From Gordionus sp. m RMFG-2023 (Eukaryota > Nematomorpha > Gordioida > Chordodea > Parachordodidae): a stretch of DNA of 64,000 nucleotides. Within the stretch, counting starts at the first letter, position 1; each line of letters starts with the position of its first letter. Shown piece by piece: positions 36,552-48,294 of the stretch. Location of the stretch: positions 28,125,561 through 28,189,560 of the forward strand of contig NC_088775.1 in the NCBI RefSeq assembly GCF_954871325.1, given 5' to 3'. Under the pieces are notes generated by a model, which saw only the letters and a program-made list of their open reading frames with translations, was not told the DNA's origin and did not search any database. The position numbers were made by a program, and so were the translations under genes.

Positions 36552-37893
36552 CATAGGCGTAGCCAGGATTTTCATAAGGGGGGGGGGGATTAACAAATTA
36601 TTGGGGTTTTCGCCCCCAGACCCCCTTTTGGGCGGGCCTTCGGCCGGGTTACTTTAGTCCATAGTTGTACATTTGCTCAAAATAAAAAGATCTTCAAAGA
36701 TCTAGTTGTAGATCGTTGCTCAAATTTTTTTATAAATAAAAGATCTTCAAATTTTACGATCTTCAAAGATCTTGCTCAAAAATCTTCAAAGAAGATCTTT
36801 TGTACAACTCTGCATTAGTCTATATATAGTCATAAAATATTTTTACAAATTTTAATAAAAAAAATAAGCCTGGAATAAATATAAAATATATTTTTATTAG
36901 TTTATATAAAATAAAAATATAATAAATTACTTGTATTGTATATACCTTAATATAAAAGCATGGTAATAATTTATTCCAAACAATTATAAGAAATTTATTT
37001 ATAAAAAGTAAGTAGACATATAGTTGATTTTACTCTATTATATAGAATTAGTTATAAAATACTAGATAAAATTCCACTTTTACAGACATATTTGACAGTT
37101 AGAGAATATATTACAGTTAATAATTTAACAAATTTTACTAATCAATGCTCTTGATATTAAATATAGCAGCAATTAGCATTCAATTATTTAACGCCATCTA
37201 TTTATTTTAAGTAAAAATGATATTCAAATTTAATCTTCATATTATTCATCCCACAATGTCTTTAAAAGATATTTTCTGATGTCCTTATCAATATTTTATT
37301 GTAAAATATATAATTCGCTATATTGGTAAAAATTACTTGATTGTCATTTGATAATTATATATACTATAAATCTACGACATATAATATTCCACTGATTGTA
37401 TTGTGTTTTAATATTTTTTTAATTTATGACTTAATTTTATCAATAGTTTTATAATTATATTTTACTTTTATTAAGATAAATAAATTAAAATTACTCACTT
37501 TATAAAAAATTATATTTGATATATTATATTATTAAGTAATTTTATGGATCTATTATAATTATAATACATTTCACTTCTGTCTTAAGACTTATTTTTGGCT
37601 TATATTCCATTTATTAAAAAACATTTTTGATTCATTTTACATATTTATAAATTTATTTTCCCAAAAATCTATAAATTATGATGAATAGTTTTATAAAAAA
37701 ATATCAACTTTTACATTCTTTCTTTTCAATTATTAGTTAAGATGTATGCATACATATTTGAGGGTCAGGGAGTAGGGAGAGGACTAAGGGGGATATTTTT
37801 TTATTAGCTAAAAATGATATTTACAAAAAGTGATAAATTTCTGAAGAGGGGGGGGGGAATTTCCCCTTGTTCCCCCCCCTGGCTACGCCTATG
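36552..37893. mobile_element. 1,342-bp nested hAT-type element with perfect 8-bp target duplication
   Basis: It begins CATAGGCGTAGCCAGG and ends in the exact inverse, CCTGGCTACGCCTATG. AACGCCAT flanks both sides (36544-36551 and 37894-37901). G-runs lie inside both ends. Its interior (about 37073-37207) carries a diverged copy of the sequence it landed in (36428-36551), including AACGCCATCTATTTA, so host and guest elements are related. There is a short run of AGATCTTCAAA-type repeats at 36690-36800. No coding capacity. Confidence 0.85.
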
Positions 37894-38514
37894 AACGCCA
37901 TCTATTTATTTATATATATTTTTAAAAATTTAATATCTTATTATTTATCCCAGAATGTATGTAATAAATTAGATAACCTTTTCTTCTCTTTTTTATGTGT
38001 TTTTGGGAAAGCTATTTTTTTCTTATTTGAAAAACAGTTTTGAATTAAATTTCTAATACTAGTATATTTTTGATAATAATACAAACTACTACTATTTTAA
38101 GATATAATAAACCAACTAGAAGTGGTGCGATAATAATATAAAATCTTCATTACATTCATCATATCACTCTGGTTCTTATTTTATAGTAACAAAATGTTTC
38201 ATTTCTAATATGGCATCCTTGCCGTGAAAATAACTCAAGACTTCATTATATTTACAAAATTTCTTCTAAAGATTTTTAGTGTTTTTGTTTTATCAATTTA
38301 TCTAGCATAATAAATTCTGATATAAGATAATATAGTGAATGTCATGGCTATGACTGCAAATTAACCAGCATTATTATTTGTGTGGCTATGTAATTTAAGA
38401 TTATTATTACAGCTGCTGAGAGTATATGATTGCATATTTTATAAGCAATAATGGTCAACTGTGTAGTTGTTTATATATCATTAAAAATGGAATATAATCT
38501 TTTAGAAATTTAAT

Positions 38515-38876
38515 ATTATTGATAAAAAATAAAAAAAATGCCCTTTACTCTCAACCCTTCCCTCACAAAAATATAACTTATCAATCCAAAATAATCCCTT
38601 TAATAATATTAAATAAATATAATAAACATTACTACAATTCCACTTTATTCATGTATATATATAACGTATAAACATATTAAATCTTCCCCAATCAATCCCA
38701 TCTTCATCCAATATCTTCACTCCAAATAGCAATCAAAGAAACATTTTAAAAACAACCCATGTGATAATTTCGTTTTCCTCCCATCCACCAGGAAAACTCA
38801 TTTCCCTGTCAGTAAATAACTGGCATTTGATGTATTATATTAAATTTATTTCTTCTTTTTTTTCAACAGTTACAAC
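38515..38876. repeat. 362-bp direct repeat, copy 1
   Basis: Nearly identical to 40860-41220: both run from ATTATTGATAAA to CAACAGT(T)TACAAC, with only a handful of differences. It includes GTATATATATAACG and CCACCAGGAAAACTCATTTC. The copies are in direct orientation about 2.3 kb apart, so they could be the long repeats of a retro-element or a local duplication. No TG...CA ends, target duplication or interior coding sequence is seen. Confidence 0.7.
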
Positions 38877-40859
38877 ACGCCCACTCTTCACAAGCCCAGC
38901 GTCCCTCTCTCTTTGGTTGTGTTGTATCGAATCGCCCCTTTGAATTGTATCGGGATGCCTTGAAGACGTTCAGGGAATTTATCGAATTGTCTCCCCTTAT
39001 GATGATTTATAATATAATATCTCCGATACATTTCAATATATAATCGCGGAAACACATATTATCAATAATGACATTACATTGGGGTATCTGCATTTATAAT
39101 CCATGGAACATTAATAAGGACAATGTAATATCAGCAAAAATAATAATTCATTCATTTTAAGACATTTGATAAATAGGATCTATAATATACATTATTTGGG
39201 TATGATTAATGGTAATTAGGAAATAATGATTTTACATATAATACTGTAATGTGAACACATGGTCTATGTGTGAAATGCAATTTCAACACATGTAATTGTC
39301 CTACAGTCATGTAAACAAAATCAAAGCTACATTTTTATAAATATCTCCTAAAATAGATATAAAAATCTATTTTTAGGTATTAAAAATAATTGTGAAAATT
39401 TGCCGAACAAAGATTTAAATAAAATTACAAAACATATGTATAGAAATAAATTTAATATTTTATAGGGAGGAAAAATATATCATATGTAGAAAATACAATA
39501 TTTTCCATCTAGGAATTACTCAGTATCCTATGAAAAATATATTATTTCTACCTAACTCTGCCATCCCAATTAGCACAAATTCACAAAAATGTAGAATGCA
39601 AAGTAACAAAAATTGAGAATGTAATGGGCTATATGGTATATATGTAAAGAATTTTTAATATACCCTCACAATATAAAATAATTTGAGTCTTTTCTTTAAA
39701 AAAAAATGTTCATAAAATAAATAGTAATATTACAAAGATAAAAAAATGTAATATGCAGCATAAATTTACAAAAAAAACTTTCTCCAGTATGCAAACTAAA
39801 CAATATTCTGACCTCAAGGCATACCCATCAACACGGGCTGACCTTATCTGTATAAATATTTTCCCTTCACATCATTGCATACCATAAAAATAATATAATA
39901 ATTGCAAATAAAACCTTTTATAAAATTTTATAATTTAAAAAAAATATATATATATATTAAATATAAAGATTTCATAATTTAAAAAAATATTTTACGCATC
40001 ATCTAATATATCATATAAATCCCTACCCAATTTATATATATATTAAATGCAGACACTAAATCAAAATAACTATCCACATCTAACATTATAGATATTATTC
40101 TGACTTCATCATACTTCAATTCCTTTAAATTATCATTCATAATTAAATATATCATATGTGTAATTCACATTACACCCTATTTCATAAAAATGGTTAATTA
40201 CTTCAAAATAAACAACATTAACTCACCCTCAATAGATCCCTTAATAACATATCAACCTTAATTGAAACTGAATTACATATACAATATATTAACATTAATT
40301 AATAATAAATTATCCCACACATGTCCATCCCTTTAAAAACCAAAAATGCATAATTATATAACACATACTTTATTACAAAAGTCCATTTCTATATATATTT
40401 TCATAAATTTCAAATATTTAAATATTTAGCAATCCTTTCTGTCCTGCTGATCTTGAGGTCTTATCTTCCTATGACGGAATACCTATAACACCATTCAATG
40501 AGTCTTAAGGCGTACCAAATAATAAGACCATATCTACTGTCAAAATTGGATGCACAATATAGATCTAGACATATAATATACCAAATATTACTGTCTTAAA
40601 TTTCTGATCTTATTTTCATATTCCTGCCTAATACTCATTACATACTTTCTATCTTAAGCTTTGTAAGCTAAATATTTAAAACAAACTTTTAAAATCACTT
40701 AAACTCACCTCTTAATCACACTTACCCTTGTATAGTTTTTAGTACTTGCGTTGTGGTTTCGCAGTAAAATTCAAAATTATATGAAAAAAAATGGTTCTTA
40801 CCTTTTTATAACGAATAACTCTTGAATCTCCAGGTTCTTATCCTGGGAATACGGTCAAC

Positions 40860-41220
40860 ATTATTGATAAATAATAAAAAAAATGCCCTTTACTCTCAAC
40901 CCTTCCTTCACAAAAATATAACTTATCAATCCAAAATAATCCCTTTAATAATATTAAATAAATATAATAAACATTACTACAATTCCACTTTATTCATGTA
41001 TATATATAACGTATAAACATATTAAATCTTACCCAATCAATCCCGTCTTCATCCAATATCTTCACTCCAAATAGCAAACAGAGAAACTTTTTAAAAACAA
41101 CCCATGTGATAATTTTGTTTTCCTCCCATCCACCAGGAAAACTCATTTCCCTGTCAGTAAATAACTGACATTTGATGTATTATATTAAATTTATTTCTTC
41201 TTTTTTCAACAGTTTACAAC
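40860..41220. repeat. 362-bp direct repeat, copy 2
   Basis: Partner of 38515-38876. The interval 38877-40859 between the two is about 2 kb of AT-rich sequence without open frames that I recognise. A GC-richer segment (38877-38990) lies just inside copy 1. Confidence 0.7.
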
Positions 41221-41797
41221 AAATATCTCACAATGTTTTTCTCAATTACTTATCTAGCTTCCATCATGTCATTTAAGAGGAAGCTCTAACCACCATATAG
41301 TTTTATGATTTGGATTGGTCGTTTATATCTTCTTCTTCAAGAATTGTTGATTTGGTTAGGCCTATAAAATTTTCCCTTATTAGTCTCTTCTATAAAACAT
41401 TGTCTAAAAATGGTATCAGAGTGTTATAATAGTTTCTTGACCTATGTAAGTTGCTAATTTTGTAATATGTAGTTTATAAAAACCATTATCAATTGAGGCA
41501 TATATATGAATTAATTAACCTTTTTTATCACTTGTAATTCTTTAGACGCAATCGAAAATATTTTATACTGTAATAAATTGATTTTGTATTAAAAAATAAT
41601 ATTTTTAGAAACGTCTTATTGTTTTAATTATTTATATGCTAGTTTATTTTGTAATTTAAAATATAAAATTCATAATAATTATTCAGAGTTAGCAAATTTT
41701 TAAAAAGTATAATATATTAATATAAATGGGCCCCCATACCTCCATAAATTTTTTTTAGTTGAGCCCCCTGAGATTGTAAAGGCTAGCGACGCCCCTG

Positions 41798-41845
41798 CCT
41801 ATATATGATGTGAATAAAATACGGGATATAAATAAGATTAAATAA
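41798..41845. repeat. 18-bp minisatellite, right remnant
   Basis: After the duplicated CCTATATA the sequence continues TGATGTGAATAAAATACGGG then ATATAAATAAGATTA, the same unit as 35512-35818. This shows the array was continuous before the hAT insertion. Confidence 0.75.
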
Positions 41846-42440
41846 AATTTATTATGCGGTCAAAATGGTCGCAATAATTTCTTAAATATATATTTACATT
41901 AAATTTATTGATATTATGTAATATTTTTATTGGCGTATAATAAGGCCATTTATAAATAGTATGAATAATAATATTTGTCTGAAGCATATTTGCCATAGCA
42001 ACTATCTCCACCTCTGTTCCATAAGTTGCATCTAGGGCCATGCCCGTTCTCTCCAAATATACATCAACGGGTTCTCCCAAAAAACCCTCCATCTGTTCAA
42101 CAATATCCTTGCTTCTCATAAAGAGACAGCATTGCTGTCTCAGAAAATCATAATGACATTCGTCATCACAAACTTCTTTGCTTATACATCTATAATAATG
42201 ATTAACAATAATTTATTGTAAATAAAAATATCTGAAGAGACAATTTCCATCACCAATAATCCGTTCGGTAGAATAATCATTTCCAATCACATCCTTATCA
42301 TATTTTGGATATCTTTTCTTGATCGCAAAATGAAAACGTTCAGAATGATATATTTTCCAATTTCTGTTAGTGGGAAGAAAAAGATTTGTATCCTCCTTCT
42401 TATAAATTACAATCTCTAATATAATTTTACCATCTAAAAA
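41838..42440 (-). pseudogene. OTU cysteine-protease-like domain of the integrase element
   Basis: On the minus strand one block (about 42440-42215) ends in ERIIGDGNCLFR, the OTU catalytic-site signature with Asp, Asn and Cys. A second block (42206-41838) carries HYDFLRQQCCLFM, then TYGTEVEIVAMANMLQTNI, a Trp-x3-Tyr-Thr-Pro segment, and NYCDHFDRI with the catalytic-type His. OTU proteins are deubiquitinase-like cysteine proteases; such domains are known as accessory parts of some integrase-bearing transposons. Short introns appear to separate the blocks and the upstream pieces (about 42480-42640). The element is a fossil, so current function is doubtful. Confidence 0.72.
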
Positions 42441-43500
42441 ATATGTATTAATCTACTAATTATACAAATTTTTACCTTTCTTATTTGCATGCTCACTTCG
42501 AAATCTACAATCTTCAAATTGTGAGGCGGGGCAACTATTATATTAAAAAATTAATTTTATCAATTCTTAAAAATATTAGTATAAGGTCGATGCTCTTCAG
42601 GCTTTAGCATTTTCAATGCTTCACTGATTGTTTTAACTCCATCATCTAAAAAATATGTATATTAAATATTTTTTTATTATATCTTTTTTGTTTTGACAAT
42701 TATAATCCTCTCTAACTATCGTATTTAGTAATTTCAAAACTAGACATTTTAAAAAATATTTAATATTAAAATATTACCCTTCATATGATTTTCTTCCGAT
42801 TTAAGCTTTACATTTTTAATTGCTGGTTCTTGAAAATTTTCTTCATCATCTAAAAAAAGGAATATTATTTTATAATTAAGTCAACTGTATACCTTTAATG
42901 GTAGAAGAATGAAACTTTTTACTTGGTAACCTGGGAACTGTTTAAAAGTTATAATAAATTTTTAAAAGTTTTAACCTTTTTCCTGTCGTGCTTTTATTGT
43001 GTCATCTTAATAAATATAAAATTAATTTATTTATTAACTATACCTTTTCTTGTAACATAATGTTTTATGTTACAAATATTTGCTCGGGTTTTTATCTGTC
43101 CCACAGGCACTCGCTCTACATTTCTTAAATATTATAAATATTTTGTTGTTAAAAATCTTAATTTATACTTTTGTCAATCCCAACTATTGTAAAAGGACCC
43201 AACCAATGCTATGTCATTTTCCACCCTTCCTATCAGCTCGACGGCTGTTCCAGATAAGCACCTTATCATTGATCTTATAGGGAGTATTTTTCCCAGTATT
43301 GCGGGTTCTGTAATCCCTCTGCTGCTTGAGCTGGGCTGAATTAATATTGCCTATGGCACTATTATATATGTCTTGCATCTTGCAAACAACACTTTGAAAA
43401 TGTTTTTCCCTATTTATCTCCTCAACATTATCGGGATCTATATCATAATCTTCATCATCCTTAAATATATTTTAAGTATAAAATATATAGTATATGATTT
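42441..43500 (-). pseudogene. Linker exons between integrase and OTU parts
   Basis: The minus strand holds several short open blocks bounded by TTTTTTAG-type acceptors. One near 42650-42590 reads GVKTISEALKMLKPEEHRPY, one near 42535-42480 reads APPHNLKIVDFEVSMQIRK, and a longer one at about 43460-43215 has LKQQRDYRNRNTG then YKINDKVLIWNSR. The last block resembles the C-terminal DNA-binding tail that follows Gypsy-type integrase cores. Multiple spliceosomal introns argue against a retroelement origin. Exact exon limits are not certain. Confidence 0.55.
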
Positions 43501-43594
43501 ATAATAGGTTTATTATACCCTATAAGCTTGTATTGCTTTTCTACCATACATCAGCTCAAAGGGCGTGAATTTCAAAGATTCATGATCAGATGTG

Positions 43595-44000
43595 TTATAG
43601 GCAAATAATATCAGACAGGGCATCTGTCCAAGTCAATTGATCATCTTTAATACACTTTAGAAGTGCATTTTGGATAGTTCTATTCACCCTTTCAACCATG
43701 CCATTTGCTTGAGGGTGATAAGCACTTGTCACCCTCTGCATGGTCCCCACGAGTTTGTGATAATTAGTGCTAACTTCATTCAAAACTCCCGTCCTTGATC
43801 ATTAATTTGAATCTTAAAACTAAGATTAATATTTTATTATCAAATAAATCATACTTTTCCCCTGCCATATGTGCATAGTATTTTGATACTGATTTAGCAG
43901 TTTTTTCCTTTAAAAGCATGGCTACAACATATTTGCTGAAGTAATCAACAGCTAATGCAATATATTTATAGCCATCCTCACTTTCTGGCAAAGTACACAA
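43595..44000 (-). pseudogene. Gypsy-type integrase core (Ginger-like element)
   Basis: The minus strand gives DGYKYIALAVDYFSKYVVAM then LLKEKTAKSVSKYY, followed by TSAYHPQANGMVERVNRTIQ then NALLKCI and WTDAL. The D-D-E core spacing and the YHPQ-NG-VER motif are those of GIN1/Ginger and Gypsy integrases. The block lies outside the LTR element at 44127-49795, in the same orientation. Its upstream H2C2 segment lies beyond that element at 50230-50345, so the LTR element interrupted this gene. Counted as a broken fossil. Confidence 0.78.
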
Positions 44001-44126
44001 ATCAACTCCTATTTATGACCATACCTATTATAAAAAATTTTTTATTATATTAAAAAGAGTCAATCTCGTTAATTAATTTTAGTGTGGTTAAAAGGTTGAG
44101 ATGGGCCAAGTAAAAAAATTAATATA

Positions 44127-44426
44127 TGTCGTGTTTGGAAGTTTTAGTATAAAAATAGTTAGATAAATATATTAAATATAAATCTAATAATACTTTTTAA
44201 AGATATCACTTTTAAGGATATGACTTTATTATTTCCAAATACAAATCCAAAATGAAAATTGAAAATGAAATTTATAAAAATTACGAGTTTATATATAAAA
44301 AAATTGATATGCAAAAAAAAACATTTTATATGCAAAATTACAATAATCTATAGTATTATTCGTACATTTAAGTTCAAAGAAAAATTGTTTATGCAAAATT
44401 TAAAATAAACAATAATATCCTTCGCA
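44127..44426 (-). repeat. 3' LTR of the Ty3/Gypsy fossil
   Basis: About 300 bp, aligned end to end with 49493-49795. Shared features include TGTCGTGTTTGGAAGTTTTA at the edge, AAGGATATGACTTTATTATT and CCAAATACAAATCCAAAATG. Read on the minus strand it follows a purine-rich tract. Confidence 0.85.
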
Positions 44427-44446
44427 CTTCTTCTTGATTCTACCCC

Positions 44447-44755
44447 TCATAAACTTCTCCCTTGTCCAACCATAGGTTCTTCTTCTTGTACCGCTAACAT
44501 GTTGTTGTTTGTGCTAATCGTGGGACATCTCCGTAAAATATGATCCCCTCCACAAAACCAGCAAGAAATTCTTTTTCGAGATCCCCACTCCCGTTCTCTT
44601 CTACGATTGTACGATCTGCCTGTGGGTCTATCTACCGTCATCTCTCCATACCTGATCTGGGCCTCCTCTCTGGCGGCATCTATCCATCTTCTCGATTCGG
44701 CTGATCCATCAACCATCCTAATCTCGATCTTCAAAATAAAGTTTCCTACTCGCAC
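44447..44755 (-). pseudogene. Short open frame with a single zinc knuckle beside the 3' LTR
   Basis: 102 residues on the minus strand. The N-terminal half is Arg/Glu-rich (RRREREWGSRKR), then CWFCGGDHILRRCP, a C-x2-C-x3-H-x4-C knuckle, then a short acidic tail. A nucleocapsid-like motif after pol is unusual for Ty3/Gypsy; it may be an extra 3' ORF or a remnant of another element. Local base composition is less AT-rich than nearby. Confidence 0.5.
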
Positions 44756-44947
44756 GTGACGACATCTATCACGGACTTAAGCTAAAAATATACTATATTT
44801 ATCATTTATTTATCTCCAATAATTCAACTGCTTCCTAATTCTCAATACTCATAATCATTCTCGTATTACCTATGCCTCTCTCATTCTTTTTTATCAAATT
44901 GTTCATACCTTCAGCTGATCTATTCTACTAGTGTACTTCATACATAA

Positions 44948-45232
44948 ACATTCTGATTATCATCATTCTCGCAGACTTGTTAAAAGGAACCAATCAATTA
45001 TGCCTATCAGCATTCTCCACATTCTGATTCTCATAATTCTCGCAGACTTGTTAAAAAACAAATCAATTATGTCTATCAGCATTCTCTACATTCTGATTTT
45101 CATAATTCTCGCAGACTTGTTAAAAGGAACAAATCAATTATGTCTATCAGCATTCTCAACATTCTGATTCTCATAACTCTCGCAGACTTGTTAAAAAAAA
45201 TCAATTATGTCTATCAGCATTCTCAACATCTC
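44948..45232. repeat. Four tandem units of about 70 bp inside the LTR element
   Basis: Each unit contains CATTCTGATTCTCATAATTC, TCGCAGACTTGTTAAAA and CAATTATGTCTATCAG, with small indels (GGAACA present in units 1 and 3, absent in 2 and 4). It sits between the integrase end and the zinc-knuckle frame. Confidence 0.75.
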
Positions 45233-45608
45233 AGCAATTTAATCGATTCACAACGCCATAATTACTAACCTAGACACCTAGGTCTTAATTGCTTAATATG
45301 CCTCGAAACTAATCCTATTCTTCCTTCAATTCCTACTTCTACCTTCTTTGATCTTATATTCTTCTTCACTATACCTTTCCCCCATTTAACTGGTCCATTA
45401 AAAAGTAGTATCCAAACTAGGCTTCCGATCTTAAATCTGTCATTAATTATAACTTCTTTCTGTTCTATTCTTTCTTTCAGAAAATCTACTTCTCTTCTAG
45501 TTTTTCTACCTAAAAATATCTATGCTGGTGAGTATCCTTTGCTTCTCTTGGTATTGTTGTACGCTAATAGTAATAACCCCCATTTTCCTTCTCCATATTT
45601 TTCCTTTT

Positions 45609-46895
45609 TTAACAACTCTTAACTAGAGCTACCATTCTCTCCGCTTGTCCATTACTTCTCGGGTAATGTGGTGGTGCTAATAAATGCTCAATCTTCCATC
45701 TATCACAAAATTTGTCAAAATCTCTGCCTATAAATGCTGGACCACCATCTGATACTAAGGTCTTCATTAACCCATATTTACTTACGAAGTCTTTTACCCT
45801 ATTCAATGCTACTTTCGTCGTCAGACTCGATACCTGTTGACAATCTATCCATTTCGAACCTGCATCTACCATTATAAAATATTTCTTCCTTTCATATTCT
45901 AAAAAATCTACGTGTATTCCTTCACAGGGTACATCTGTTTCTGGCCATTTGTCTCCCCTAAATTTTGCAGGTATATTCGCACACTTATTACATGTTTCAC
46001 AACTCTTAGATAATTCTTCAATTTCATTATTCATTCTGGGCCACCAAATGTATTCCCTCGCCTTATTCTTCATTCTTTCTATGCCCTGATGTCCTGTGTG
46101 CATGGCTGCTAACATGTCTTTCCTTAACCTACTTGGTATCACTAAACGATATCCACTCATTAAACAATTGTCTTCTATATTCAAATCACCTCTACTGTTC
46201 TTAAAGGCCTGGTCTCTATCTTCCCATTCTTTATATCCCTTCAAACAGGCTCTAATTCTCATTAATTCTTCATCCTGCTGAGAAATCTCGTCTACTAGCT
46301 CTAAAGTTATCGGTCTTTCTCTTGTGTCTATCTTTAAAGCTCTTATCACATTACTATTTAGTTCCTCTTCTTCACTATATTCTAAACTATTTATTATTGG
46401 CTCTATTTCCTTGTCTTCTAAGTCCTTATCCCATAATCTCGATAATATATCTAGTAAACAATTTTGTTTACCCGCTCTGAATCTTATTTCGAAATCAAAA
46501 TTCCCTAACAACATCAGCCATTTCTGTAACCTTGGAGACATCATCAACTCATTATTATCTCTTTTAAAAAGCCCTACCAGCGGTTTGTGGTCTGTATATA
46601 ACACAAATCTCTAACCTAACAAATACTCTCTACATTTGGTCAAACCAAACCTGACTGCTAAGGCTTCCCTTTCTATGGTTGAATAATTTCTTTCAGCCTT
46701 ATTAAACTGTCTTGACACAAATAAAATCGGTCTTTCTTCATCATCAACTACTTGTGATAAAGCTCCTCCTATACCTTCATTAGATGCGTCCACTGCTAAA
46801 ACAATATCTAATTCCTCATTAAAGCACATCAACATAGGTTTCTCTACCAACTTTATCTTCAATTTTTTAAACTTTCTTCCTGTGCTGTTCCCCAC
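45609..46895 (-). pseudogene. Pol remnants: RNase H and integrase
   Basis: RNase H blocks include VLAVDASNEGIGGALSQV near 46800, FNKAERNYSTIEREALAVRF near 46690, and LYTDHKPLVGLF near 46590. The long open stretch 46604-45609 continues with the integrase zinc region (HTGHQGIERMKNKAREYIWW, then CETCNKC) and core blocks with VDAGSKW and LVSDGGPAF. It ends near PHYPRSNGQAERM. Standard Ty3/Gypsy order. Confidence 0.9.
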
Positions 46896-48260
46896 TCGAA
46901 CCTTTTATTTTCTTTAATAGACTATATAATGGTGTAGCAATTTCCGCAAAATCTTGAATAAAACGATGGTAATAATTTGTAGCTCCTAAAAATGACTGTA
47001 ATTCAGACTTATTATCTGGCGCTCTCATGTTTACTATCTTGTCTATATTTTTGGCCATCGGAGTAATTACGTTTCCCTTTATAAAATGTCCTAAGTACTT
47101 TATTTCTCTTACTCCGACGCTTTTCTTCATATTAGCTTTTAAACCATTCTCTAATATTATATCTAACACCTTAACTAATCTAGCATTATGTTCTTCTTCG
47201 GTTCTACCTGATATTAAAACATCAACTAAATAATACATAATTCCCTTCAACCCTTGAAATAAAGAAGTCATTGTTCTCTGAAATATCGCAGCCGAAACTT
47301 TCAAACCAAATGGTAAGCGACAAAATGCAAATAATCCTCTATGCGTCGTAATTGTCAACATCTTACTCGTGTTTTCGTTCACTTTAATTTGTAAATAAGC
47401 GTTAGAAAAATCAATCTTCGAAAAAAATGTTGCTCCTTCTAGATTTGCTAATAATTGTTCTATCCTCGGTAATGGAAACTAACCGTGCTAATCCATGGAT
47501 TTAACGAAACTCTATAATCTATGCATAACCTTAAACTATTATCTGCCTTTCTAATGGGGACTAACGGTGTCGCCCACTGGCTATGCACTATAGGTCGTAT
47601 TATGCCTTCCTCTAACCATTTATTCAATTCCTTATCGACTTCTTTTAACCAAGAAAAAGGCAATCTCCTTGCTCCACAAAATTTAGGCTGGTAATTCTCT
47701 AATAATTTTATATTTACTTCAACATCCTTTAGTGTCCCTAACTCTTCTTTAAAAACCTCCAAGTATTGATCTACAACCATACTTATTTCATGGCTGTATT
47801 TATTTTCGATAATCTCTTCCTGTTCTACTGTCTTCTTAATTATCTGTTTGTTGATTTCGACGGTAACGACTTTATATCTCTTGAACTCTTATTCTCTTTG
47901 TCTCTATATTCAATTAAAAACTCTGGAGTTCGATTTCTAAGTTTATCGAGAATACATCTTGTTTATCTACTATATTAGGCAACCTAAGTTTATAGAAATC
48001 ACTATCTATCCTTTCCTTATTTTCATCATTCATTCTCAAGATATTTTCAATAAAGACCGGATCTAATATTTTTATATCTCCCCAACCTAAAATTGGCTCA
48101 ATATTCAAAGTAGTTATCCATAAAGTTATACTTCTATTAATTCCAGGTTTCACTACGCTGCCATCTAATTGTTTAGCTCTTATTTTTTTTATAACAAACT
48201 CTTTTTCTGGCCAAAATTTATTAAAATCCTTTATACTCATCAAACTAATTTCTGCTCCTG
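46867..48260 (-). pseudogene. Pol remnants: protease and reverse transcriptase
   Basis: A protease site LLDTGAEISLMS lies near 48260-48230. It is followed by RT blocks: EEGIIRPIVHSQWATPLVPI near 47620, LRLCIDYR near 47520, and AFCRLPFGLKVSAAIFQRTM near 47290. After these come the catalytic-region block and LQSFLGATNYYHRFI near 46970. These are diagnostic for Ty3/Gypsy pol. Fossil, interrupted. Confidence 0.88.
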
Positions 48261-48294
48261 TATCTAATAAAAAACATATTTCAGTCTCCTCAAT

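Larger units (their letters stand above)
35827..41797. mobile_element. 5,971-bp hAT-type element with perfect 8-bp target duplication
   Basis: The left end CAGTGGCGTCGCTA and inverted right end CAGGGGCGTCGCTA differ at one of 14 bases. CCTATATA flanks both sides (35819-35826 and 41798-41805). The target is the 18-bp minisatellite, which continues on the far side. I recognise no transposase inside, so the element is probably non-autonomous or gutted. It contains a nested hAT element (36552-37893) and a pair of 362-bp direct repeats (38515-38876 and 40860-41220). C- and G-rich runs lie just inside each end. Confidence 0.85.

Noticed and set aside
43595-46604. Treating both integrase cores as one LTR element
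   Set aside because: The 43595-44000 core lies outside the LTR at 44127, is of a different integrase type, and its H2C2 partner is at 50230-50345 beyond the other LTR.
46096-46614. Plus-strand open frames opposite pol
   Set aside because: Hydrophobic shadow frames of the minus-strand pol region.
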